Shown here: piece after piece, positions 42,745 to 50,266 of the stretch
Position numbering within the stretch: the first letter of the stretch is position 1
How the letters are laid out: each line of letters begins with the position of its first letter
DNA from: Arthrobacter sp. StoSoilA2
GTDB lineage: Bacteria > Actinomycetota > Actinomycetes > Actinomycetales > Micrococcaceae
Direction of reading: 5' to 3'
DNA: 64,000 nt
Assembly (NCBI RefSeq): GCF_019977195.1
Contig: NZ_AP024643.1
Span: forward strand, 2,418,001 to 2,482,000
The notes under the pieces: generated by a model
Seen by the model: only the letters and a program-made list of their open reading frames with translations
The model's database searches: none
What the model was told of the DNA's origin: nothing
Position numbers and translations under genes: made by a program

Positions 42745-44470
42745 ACACACGAAAGCCCGATTGATTCTTGACTACGAGGACGGCAGGGCAGCGTTGTCTG
42801 AAGCACTGCCGGAATTCACCAGCCACCCCGAAAACTTTGGGAGTGCCGGCGATCTGCCCATTGGGGCTTTGGCGACAGTATTCCGCGTGAAGGAAGCCGC
42901 GCAAGAGAAGCTGTGGGTCAAGCTTTCCACCATAGAGGTGCCCGACCGTGTGGAAGTTCCGCCCATAGCTCCCGACCCAGGATACGAAGGGCCAGGCGTT
43001 GCCCTCGCGTCGGCACGGATCAGCGTTCCGGCAGCCGGACGAGTCAACGAGACTGTGGAAATTGCCTTCGAAGGACCTTCACACGGCAACCCTTTCACCG
43101 ACGTCGAACTCCATGCTTACTTCTCACTGGACGGCGTGGAAATCCGTGTAGGGGGTTTTTACGACGGAAACGGACGGTATCTCGTTCGTTTCCTTCCGGA
43201 AAGGCCAGGGCAGTGGCAGTTCCGTACCGAGTCAACCGCACGGTCCCTCAACGGGCACGCCGGCACTGTCCGTGTTGAACCTGGTCCTGCCCGAGGTGCG
43301 GTACGCGTAGCAGAGTCGTTCCACTTCGCTTACACCGACGGCGAGGTGTACCGGCCCGTGGGGACCACTCTTTATGCGTGGACCCATCAGAGTCCTGAAC
43401 TGGAAAAAAAGACCCTGGAGACGCTGGCGACCAGTCCTTTCACCAAAGTCCGGATGTGCGTCTTTCCCAAGGGGTATATCTTCAATGACAACGACCCTGG
43501 ACTCTACCCCTTCGAACGGGATGACGAAACCTGGGATACCACCCACTTCAACCCGAGATTCTTCCAGCACCTCGAAGACCGCATCCGCGATCTGGGCGCG
43601 CTGGGCATCGAAGCGGACGTCATTTTGTTCCACCCCTACGATCGTTGGGGTTTCCAGGATTTGGGAGCAGCAGCGGATGACCGGTACCTTCGCTACGTTG
43701 TGCGCCGCCTGGCAGCCATTCCCAACGTGTGGTGGTCGTTGGCCAACGAGTATGACTTTCTCACCGCAAAAACGTCCCGGGACTGGGAGCGCTTCGCCAA
43801 AATCGTCACGGAAGAAGATCACGCCAACCACCTTTTGTCCATCCACAACGGCACCCGGGTCTACGACTTCTCCGCGCAGTGGGCGACCCATTGCAGTCTG
43901 CAGAAAGTCGATTACTACAAGTCTGCTGAGCTGGTTGAGGACCTGCGCGAAAAGTGGGGCAAGCCGGTCATCATGGATGAAATCGGATACGAGGGTGACC
44001 TTGAATACGAATGGGGGAACCTTTCTGCCCAGGAAGTTGTCCGGCGAGTTTGGGAAACGAATCTGCGCGGAGGCTACTATACCCACGGCGAAACCTACTA
44101 TCACCCCGAGGATGTACTGTGGTGGGCCAAGGGCGGGGAGCTGGTCGGCCAGAGCGCAGACAGGATCGCATTCCTCGACAAGCTTGTCGCCGAGTCCCCG
44201 ACAGGGCGTCTCGAGCCACTGTCTCTCGCCGGCGTTCCCACTCCTGCCGGCGGCGTCGCAGGAGAGTACGAACTCCATTACTACGGCTACAGCCAGTGCC
44301 GGTATGTGACCGTGAGTGTCCCTGAGGGACGGGACGCGGTCATTGACATTATTGATACGTGGGCGATGACCACTGACACGTTGCCTGGAACTTACTCCGG
44401 CAGGCCTCGCGTTGAGTTGCCCGCCCGACCCTTCATGGCTGTGCGCGTCCGTGTAAACAAGGCGCCGTAA
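42728..44470 (+). CDS. Apiosidase-like glycosidase (DUF5060/DUF4038/DUF5605 architecture), copy 2
   Basis: 580-residue paralog of the enzyme encoded at 39636, with the same domain order. Its N-terminal module diverges (ARLILDYEDGRAALSEALPE). Catalytic Glu candidates are in NVWWSLANEYDF and VIMDEIGYEG. DUF5060 strands include HGNPFTDVELHAYF and VGGFYDGNGRYLVRF. The core is strongly alike but the N-terminus and C-terminal loops differ, which suggests different linkage or aglycone preference. No signal peptide. Its last base is the first base of the lactonase start (TAATG). Confidence 0.85.
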   Translation: MAFMGEHTKARLILDYEDGRAALSEALPEFTSHPENFGSAGDLPIGALATVFRVKEAAQEKLWVKLSTIEVPDRVEVPPIAPDPGYEGPGVALASARISVPAAGRVNETVEIAFEGPSHGNPFTDVELHAYFSLDGVEIRVGGFYDGNGRYLVRFLPERPGQWQFRTESTARSLNGHAGTVRVEPGPARGAVRVAESFHFAYTDGEVYRPVGTTLYAWTHQSPELEKKTLETLATSPFTKVRMCVFPKGYIFNDNDPGLYPFERDDETWDTTHFNPRFFQHLEDRIRDLGALGIEADVILFHPYDRWGFQDLGAAADDRYLRYVVRRLAAIPNVWWSLANEYDFLTAKTSRDWERFAKIVTEEDHANHLLSIHNGTRVYDFSAQWATHCSLQKVDYYKSAELVEDLREKWGKPVIMDEIGYEGDLEYEWGNLSAQEVVRRVWETNLRGGYYTHGETYYHPEDVLWWAKGGELVGQSADRIAFLDKLVAESPTGRLEPLSLAGVPTPAGGVAGEYELHYYGYSQCRYVTVSVPEGRDAVIDIIDTWAMTTDTLPGTYSGRPRVELPARPFMAVRVRVNKAP

Positions 44471-46215
44471 TGGCAAGCAACCGAGAACGGCTCTTCGCAG
44501 CATCTGACGTGATCGAGGCAGGAGCATGGCGGGCCGAACTGCGCAACGACGAAATCGCCGACATCAACTATGCAGGCGTTCCCGTGGTGCGGGGAATCCG
44601 TGCGGTGGTCCGGGACCGGGACTGGCAGACGCTGGTCCCGGTCGTTCGGGCCGTTGAACGTTCCGCCTCCGCGGAGGGCTTACGTTTGCTCCTTGAGGTC
44701 GAATTCGACGGGTTCAGCTGCCAGTACAACGCGGCATTGAGCATCGTTTTTTCCGCCGATTCCCTTGTGGTGGTGTTCGAGGGGGAGTCGCCTGCCGATT
44801 TCCAAAGCAACCGCATCGGGCTGGTTGTGCTTCACAGGCCTGATGACGCAGGACGGGACGTTCTTATCGGGGGACGCTCCGGCGACCTCACGCCGTCGAG
44901 GTTCCCGGTGGAGATCAGCCCGCATCAGCCTTTCCAGAATGTCGCCAGTATGCAGTGGCAGCGTGACGGGGTGGATTGCAATCTGGCATTTACCGGCGAT
45001 GTTTTCGAAACGGAAGACCAGCGCAACTGGACTGACGCCTCCTTTAAAACGTACAGCCGGCCGTTAGCTCTGCCATTCCCAATGGACGTGCCGGCGGGAA
45101 GCCGGGTCAGTCAAAGCGTGACGCTGACGGCACCGACTGGTCAGGAACCCAAACCCGAGACCAGCCGCGTCGAGGACCTGGCCATCACCTCCGACGTTGT
45201 GTCTGTGGTGCCGGCTCTGTCCATGCCTGTAGCCTCAACCCTTGAGCCGCAGGCAGAATCCGGGGTCCTTCAGGGGGTGGAGTCCGTACTGGTTGAGCTT
45301 GTGGCCGGAGCGCCAAAAGTTGCCGAATTGGCCAAGCAGGCCGCCGAACAGGCCAAGGCCCTTCAGGTGCCATTGGATGTCCGGATCAGCGCCGAAACAC
45401 CCGATCAAGTACCGGGATTGCTGCAACTGGTTCCCAGCCGGAATGTTGCACGGCTCGGCGTTTTCCATTCCACCAGCCACGTTACGGAACCGGACCTGTG
45501 GAAGGCTTTGAAGTCCGCGGCGGACGAGGCAGGTTTGACCGCCTCGCTCATCGCGGGCGCCCGATCGCATTTCACCGAGCTCAACCGCAACGCCCACCTA
45601 CTGCCCTCCGAAGCCGAGGCGTTGGTTTACAGCATCACGCCCCAGATGCATGCCACCGAGGTCCCCCATCTGGTCGAGAGCCTGCCGATGCAGCGGCTCA
45701 CGGCACGCAACGCACTGCGGATCTCCGGGGGCCGTCCGCTTCACGTTGGCCCGGTCACGCTCAAACCGCGGTTCAACGCTGTATCCACATCAGGAGGTCT
45801 GGACGGAACAGCCGAGGCTTCCTGCGATCCGCTCCAAGCAGAGCCCTTTGCGGCGGCGTGGATGCTGGGCAGTATCGCGGCCCTCAGCATCCCCGGCATT
45901 CGGAGCATCAGTTACTTCGAAGCGGCAGGGCCCTGCGGCATCAGCTCATCCACGGGTCTGACACCGGCCGGGAACATCTTGAGTTCCATCGCCGCCCAAC
46001 GTGGCCGCAACATCCTTGGTACACAAGGGAGCCGGCGCGGTCTTGTTCTGTACCCAGTGCAGGCAGAGGACGGCATTGCCCTTTACGCGGCCAACCTGAC
46101 AGCCAAACGGAAGACCGAGAGCGTCCAACTGCCCGACGGCACCAGCACGGATCTGGTGCTTGAACCATGGACAGCTATTTTCCAACACATACCAGTAGAA
46201 AGAAGGACAACATGA
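44470..46215 (+). CDS. apnL: Predicted D-apionate lactonase
   Basis: 581-residue cytoplasmic protein with the overall pattern of ApnL: an N-terminal beta-rich part with DGFSCQYNAALSIVF and DFQSNRIGLVVLHRP, an FQNVASMQWQRDG strand, then an alpha/beta barrel-like C-terminal half (VVPALSMPVASTL; ARSHFTELNRN; YSITPQMHATE). ApnL opens D-apionolactone to D-apionate. I recognise the family by these patterns and by context: apiosidase-like genes upstream, and an SDR plus apionate-pathway operon downstream. It is coupled at both ends (TAATG, ATGA). Confidence 0.75.
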   Translation: MASNRERLFAASDVIEAGAWRAELRNDEIADINYAGVPVVRGIRAVVRDRDWQTLVPVVRAVERSASAEGLRLLLEVEFDGFSCQYNAALSIVFSADSLVVVFEGESPADFQSNRIGLVVLHRPDDAGRDVLIGGRSGDLTPSRFPVEISPHQPFQNVASMQWQRDGVDCNLAFTGDVFETEDQRNWTDASFKTYSRPLALPFPMDVPAGSRVSQSVTLTAPTGQEPKPETSRVEDLAITSDVVSVVPALSMPVASTLEPQAESGVLQGVESVLVELVAGAPKVAELAKQAAEQAKALQVPLDVRISAETPDQVPGLLQLVPSRNVARLGVFHSTSHVTEPDLWKALKSAADEAGLTASLIAGARSHFTELNRNAHLLPSEAEALVYSITPQMHATEVPHLVESLPMQRLTARNALRISGGRPLHVGPVTLKPRFNAVSTSGGLDGTAEASCDPLQAEPFAAAWMLGSIAALSIPGIRSISYFEAAGPCGISSSTGLTPAGNILSSIAAQRGRNILGTQGSRRGLVLYPVQAEDGIALYAANLTAKRKTESVQLPDGTSTDLVLEPWTAIFQHIPVERRTT

Positions 46216-46964
46216 CGAGCAATCGACTCTCGGGCAAGAGCGCCCTTGTCACTGGAGCGGGTTCCGGCATAGGACTGGCGGTAGCCCAACGATTCGCGGC
46301 GGAAGGTGCGAAGGTGTTTTTCGCGGACATCAACGTTGAAGCGGCCGCGAAGGCAGCCGCTGAGACCGGCACCGACCGTGCACTGCCAGTGCACATGGAT
46401 GTCTCCGACGAGGCCAGCGTCCGGGAGGCGTTCAGCCTGGCAAGTGAGCCCGTGGATATCGTTGTCGCCAACGCTGGAGTTCAACTGTTCGGACAAGACG
46501 CAAAGGTCGGAGACCTGGACCTTGAAGTTTGGGAACGCACCGTGGCCATCAACCAGCGCGGCGCCTTCTTGACCCTTAAGCACGCTGTCCGTGCCATGGA
46601 AAGCCGAGGAGGATCGATCATCGTCACGGGGAGCCCCACGGCAGTTGTGGCCTGCGGACAGACCTTCTCGGCTTACACCAGCTCCAAAGCGGGAGTTCAT
46701 GGGCTTGCCCGCGTGGTCGCCGCGGACTACGCAGCCTCCGGTATCCGGGTCAACATCGTGGTCCCTGGGTACACCGAAACGCCCCTCGTCCAGACGATCG
46801 CCGATGACCCCCAGAGCCGGGCCGGGTTGGTGAACGCCACAATGCTCGGAAGGGCGGGCCGGGCTGCCGACGTCGAAGGCATCATGGTTTACTTGGCCAG
46901 CGACGATTCAGCGTATGCAACCGGGGGCATTTTCACGGTCGATGGTGGCCTGACGGCTCTCTGA
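46212..46964 (+). CDS. SDR family oxidoreductase, candidate D-apiose dehydrogenase
   Basis: 250-residue classical SDR with TGAGSGIG, VVANAGVQLF, VTGSPTAV (Ser) and YTSSKAG (Tyr-x-x-x-Lys). The C-terminus is YATGGIFTVDGGL. It is translationally coupled to the lactonase gene. Known D-apiose dehydrogenases (ApsD) are Gfo/Idh/MocA proteins and none is in this cluster, so this SDR is the best local candidate for D-apiose to apionolactone. Other sugar or polyol substrates are possible. Confidence 0.85.
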   Translation: MTSNRLSGKSALVTGAGSGIGLAVAQRFAAEGAKVFFADINVEAAAKAAAETGTDRALPVHMDVSDEASVREAFSLASEPVDIVVANAGVQLFGQDAKVGDLDLEVWERTVAINQRGAFLTLKHAVRAMESRGGSIIVTGSPTAVVACGQTFSAYTSSKAGVHGLARVVAADYAASGIRVNIVVPGYTETPLVQTIADDPQSRAGLVNATMLGRAGRAADVEGIMVYLASDDSAYATGGIFTVDGGLTAL

Positions 46965-47079
46965 TCGTTCCCTGCAGAATTCTGAAATGGTCCTCGCCAA
47001 TCTCTGGTGGGGGCCTTCAGTTTTGTCCAGGCATTCCAGCCGTTGCTCCTGAGGAAAACGGTGGTGGCTGTGCACGACT

Positions 47080-47116
47080 ATGACCGGGACCCCGCCATCA
47101 GCTGGGCCCCGGTCAT
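47080..47116. terminator. Hairpin between convergent genes
   Basis: ATGACCGGG (47080-47088) pairs with CCCGGTCAT (47108-47116), with further GC pairing inside. It lies downstream of both the SDR and the convergent esterase-like gene. A second imperfect hairpin near 46989-47014 is followed by TTCAGTTTTG and would serve the SDR side. Confidence 0.6.
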
Positions 47117-47150
47117 GTCGGAGGATCTCCTTTGGGTTAGGACTTGGTCT

Positions 47151-48998
47151 TTAGCTGCCCGGAGTCACGATGATCTGGACGCGGTCGAGGTTTTGGGCCA
47201 GGGCGAAAGTGGCTGACGGGTCTCCGTTACGTTCCGAGGAGATTCGAAGCGCCACTAGATAGGTTCCTGGCTTATCGAATGTCGCGTCAGTCTGCACGGT
47301 AACTACGTTCCCGATGCGGGTCAGCGGCGCGTTCTCATATACGCCGTCGCCGTCCAGGTCCCATTCGGCCTTGACTACCTCGCCAGTGCCTGGAGGCACC
47401 TGAGCCTTTGCTGTGAGCTTCACTGATTGACCGGCCTTTACGGTGACGGATTCCTTACCTTGGACTGTCAGGTCAACCGTAGGCTGAATACCTCGCCGGG
47501 CCACTGCGTTATCAGGCACGACGACCTGGGCATTCGAAATCTCATAGTTAGTGGATGCTGGCGGCTTTACCCCGTTTTCGGCCCACGCGGCGACATCGCG
47601 GAGGGCTTGTTCTGCCATGCCGTACCAGTTGACCAGGTGCTTGGCTCGTTCCCCCGAGACGGGTGCGTTCTGGTGGTCAGCGTGGTCGTTGTAGTAGATC
47701 CGGTAGCTGTCAGACGCTGCATTGCCCAGGCTGGCCTCGACACGCTTCCTGTACCAATCGGCGTGCAGGGGCAAGGCGTCGGTGTCGTAGAGGTTGTCCA
47801 CCACAATGACTTTTCCGTTGATGGAGCCGTCGAAGGCTGTGTTTCCGGACACGAATCCGTAGAAGCCCGGATCCTTCACGGGCCGCTGTGGATACAGGGC
47901 CGTGCCGTCAGCCTTGAGGAATTGTTGTAGGCCTACCCAGCCGTCGCTCGCTGGAGGGGTCTGGTAGCGGTAGTAGAAGCGGTTGGCTATGTTCCAGCGG
48001 TTAGCGACCGTGTCGCCCATCTTCGCCAGTTCAGCCCGGACCCGGACTCCCAATGGGGAGTCCTCAGTGCCCAGATACCCTGCAGCGTTCCAGAAGTCAT
48101 CGGCATACGTTGGGTCGAACGACAGCGGAGCGCTGGAGTCAAGACCATTAGGATACTGATCCGAACGTCCAAGGAGGTAGTCAGGGAACTCCCAGCCCTT
48201 CCAGGGGATTCCGAGTGCGTGGACTTCTCTGAGCATTGCCTGCTCGGCCGCATCGAGGCCCGCGTAGGGGTTTCCACTGCCGCCTGGGAGAAGTGCGTTG
48301 CGGATCTGTTCGGACTTGTCGCCGAGAATCAGTTCAGCGGCTGAGCGGCCCAGGAAGTTGTAACTGGTGGGTTGAGGGACGCCTTGGACCATCGGTACAA
48401 ACCCCTGCCAGACGCCGGTGCTGTTCTCGGTTGCGCCGATCGTCTGGTAGGAGCCGCCACTTGGGCCGTAAAGATAACCCGAAATCTTCCGGGTGCTTCC
48501 GTAGTATTTCGCGGCCAGTGTTTCGGCGAACTTTGCAGCTGCGGCTGTGTGCCGGTACCCCAACGCCAAGGACTTGTTACCCGCCTGAACTGCGTAGCCT
48601 CCGCTGGAAAGCGCGAACCCTATGGCGCGATCGTCGGCTTGGGAGGTGTCCTCCTCGGGGGTGAAGGCCGTGGGGTAGGTGTACTGGAAGAAGCGCCCCT
48701 CCCATTTGCTGAGGTTTTGTTTGGCGTGGAAGTAGACGGTGAATTGGATGTTGGTGCCCTCGAAATGCCCGCGAATCCTGTGGTGGGCTACCGGAGCTGT
48801 TTCGTCCGTTTCGCTGTCGATGACGGGTTTGGTGTACTGCGGGTCGATGCAATCGGCAGTGATCTGTATGGCGCCGGCGATTGCGCTGCACTCAGGTGCG
48901 GCTGCTGTCGCCGGTACAGAGCTTCCGAGGCCGGATCCCAGCAGCAGCGATGCTGTCAGGATACCGATCCCGCCGTGACGGACAAGAGTGGAATTCAT
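47151..48998 (-). CDS. Secreted alpha/beta-hydrolase/tannase-like protein with PKD domain
   Basis: 615 residues. The N-terminus up to about residue 35 (STLVRHGGIGILTASLLLGS, then ATAAAPECS) is a Sec signal peptide. YGPSGGSYQTIG resembles a Ser nucleophile elbow, VIVVDNLYDTDALP an acid-bearing strand and YYNDHADHQN a His region, as in tannase/feruloyl-esterase-type hydrolases. About 90 C-terminal residues (VTVKAGQSVKLTAKA; AEWDLDGDGVYENA) form a PKD domain. AAGGAGG favours ATG 48998 over 49004. A FadR-type operator overlaps its promoter. It could strip acyl groups from plant glycosides outside the cell. Confidence 0.75.
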   Translation of the reverse strand: MNSTLVRHGGIGILTASLLLGSGLGSSVPATAAAPECSAIAGAIQITADCIDPQYTKPVIDSETDETAPVAHHRIRGHFEGTNIQFTVYFHAKQNLSKWEGRFFQYTYPTAFTPEEDTSQADDRAIGFALSSGGYAVQAGNKSLALGYRHTAAAAKFAETLAAKYYGSTRKISGYLYGPSGGSYQTIGATENSTGVWQGFVPMVQGVPQPTSYNFLGRSAAELILGDKSEQIRNALLPGGSGNPYAGLDAAEQAMLREVHALGIPWKGWEFPDYLLGRSDQYPNGLDSSAPLSFDPTYADDFWNAAGYLGTEDSPLGVRVRAELAKMGDTVANRWNIANRFYYRYQTPPASDGWVGLQQFLKADGTALYPQRPVKDPGFYGFVSGNTAFDGSINGKVIVVDNLYDTDALPLHADWYRKRVEASLGNAASDSYRIYYNDHADHQNAPVSGERAKHLVNWYGMAEQALRDVAAWAENGVKPPASTNYEISNAQVVVPDNAVARRGIQPTVDLTVQGKESVTVKAGQSVKLTAKAQVPPGTGEVVKAEWDLDGDGVYENAPLTRIGNVVTVQTDATFDKPGTYLVALRISSERNGDPSATFALAQNLDRVQIIVTPGS

Positions 48999-49096
48999 GG
49001 TCATGGTCCTCCTTCATTGGGGGCCCCAGGGCGCTGGCAGACGGTCTTTGTCTGCGGCGGGTGAGTGGGGAAACGCTCGCAATGGAACGTTTCAGG

Positions 49097-49125
49097 AGCT
49101 TATCGCTGACACCTAAATCGGTCAA
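49097..49125 (-). promoter_or_regulatory. Predicted promoter of the secreted hydrolase gene
   Basis: On the minus strand TTGACC (49125-49120) lies 17 bp before TAAGCT (49102-49097). The -35 box is one arm of the palindrome at 49121-49134. Confidence 0.55.
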
Positions 49126-49134
49126 CCGGTTGAC
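49121..49134. promoter_or_regulatory. FadR-type operator GTCAACCGGTTGAC
   Basis: A perfect 14-bp palindrome identical to that at 59210-59223 in front of the apionate operon. Binding would block the -35 box. Confidence 0.72.
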
Positions 49135-49175
49135 AAGATTGAGGAGTTAGGCTTCCATAAGCCGCCGAGGTCGTC

Positions 49176-50219
49176 CTAAGGTGTGTGGTCCTGGGGACTC
49201 CACGCGTCCTGCCAGTCGATGACGGGCTGCTGGCCTTCGAACCGGACCTCGAGCCACACGTGACGGGCAGATGAGGTGTCGGGAGCTCCTGCCTTAACGA
49301 ACGCGTCAATCTCCGGGTCGGGTGTTCCGCCCGTGAACTGGGCTTCTGTTGCATCCCATGAGCGCCGGATCATGTCGTCAGGCATGTCGGGGAGCCACCG
49401 ATCGGCAAGCGCGATGTGACGTCCATTGTCGAGGGTGAAGACAGAGGATATTTGCGAGTGGAAAGATGTGCCCGTCGAATCGTTTCTGTGCGGGTCCCCC
49501 AGAACTGTCCAAGGTCCGTGGTAATCGTCGGCGACTGCGATTTCGGAGCGGTTGGGGAAGTACCAACTGGTACCTGACGTGATGAGGTAATGGCGGCCCT
49601 CATGGCGAAAATAGGCAGGCGCTTCCCTGACGAACGGAGGATGCGGGTGCGGGAAATGGGAGCTGTAAGTCCCCGTCACATTCGTCAAGTCGTCGGTCAG
49701 GTCTGCGCAGATGAGTTCGGAATGAACCCGTTCAAAGAAGTAATAGCCTCGTCCGGTTTCAGGGTCGATGACCAAGTCAAAGTCGCCGGCACTCATCCCT
49801 AAAGGTTCGAATCCTTGTTGCACCAGTCTGTAGGGTCCCTCGAAGCGCTCAGCCTGGTAGACCCAGGAGCGCTGCTTGCCGTCTGCATGCATCACTTTCA
49901 TCCAGCAAACGAAGTTTCCAGTAGTGGGGTGACGAACGATGTGGGGTCGGTCCATCATGGATTCCGGATGCAGCGGAGAGTCAGGAACGTCCGGCTCCGC
50001 CGGAATGATGGTTCCGAGGTCGTGCCAGGTCAGTAGGTCGGAGGAGCGGTACGCCCTGACCCCGCTGTGCCATTGTCCCGTGGCTGGCGTTGACTGGGAT
50101 TTATCCTCGCCGTACCAGTAGTACTGCCTATCAACTGCGAGGATGGAGCCACCATGGATGTGGATCCGTTTGCCTTCGGCGTCGTGCATGATTTCGCCGG
50201 GGCGGATGCTGGGTGTCAT
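49176..50219 (-). CDS. GH43-like glycoside hydrolase
   Basis: 347-residue five-blade-propeller protein without signal peptide. HIHGGSILAVDRQYYWYGED, DRPHIVRHPTTGNFVCWM and REAPAYFRHEGRHYLITSG (acid Glu) follow the pattern of GH43-related enzymes such as exo-galactanase or xylosidase types. I chose ATG 50219, just after AAGGCG. An ATG at 50267 overlapping the GH3 stop (TAATG) would add 16 residues. It sits downstream of GH3 in one transcription unit. Confidence 0.78.
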   Translation of the reverse strand: MTPSIRPGEIMHDAEGKRIHIHGGSILAVDRQYYWYGEDKSQSTPATGQWHSGVRAYRSSDLLTWHDLGTIIPAEPDVPDSPLHPESMMDRPHIVRHPTTGNFVCWMKVMHADGKQRSWVYQAERFEGPYRLVQQGFEPLGMSAGDFDLVIDPETGRGYYFFERVHSELICADLTDDLTNVTGTYSSHFPHPHPPFVREAPAYFRHEGRHYLITSGTSWYFPNRSEIAVADDYHGPWTVLGDPHRNDSTGTSFHSQISSVFTLDNGRHIALADRWLPDMPDDMIRRSWDATEAQFTGGTPDPEIDAFVKAGAPDTSSARHVWLEVRFEGQQPVIDWQDAWSPQDHTP

Positions 50220-50266
50220 GGGAGTCACGCCTTGTCTGTGAGGTGTTGGTAAGGATGCGGTTGGCA

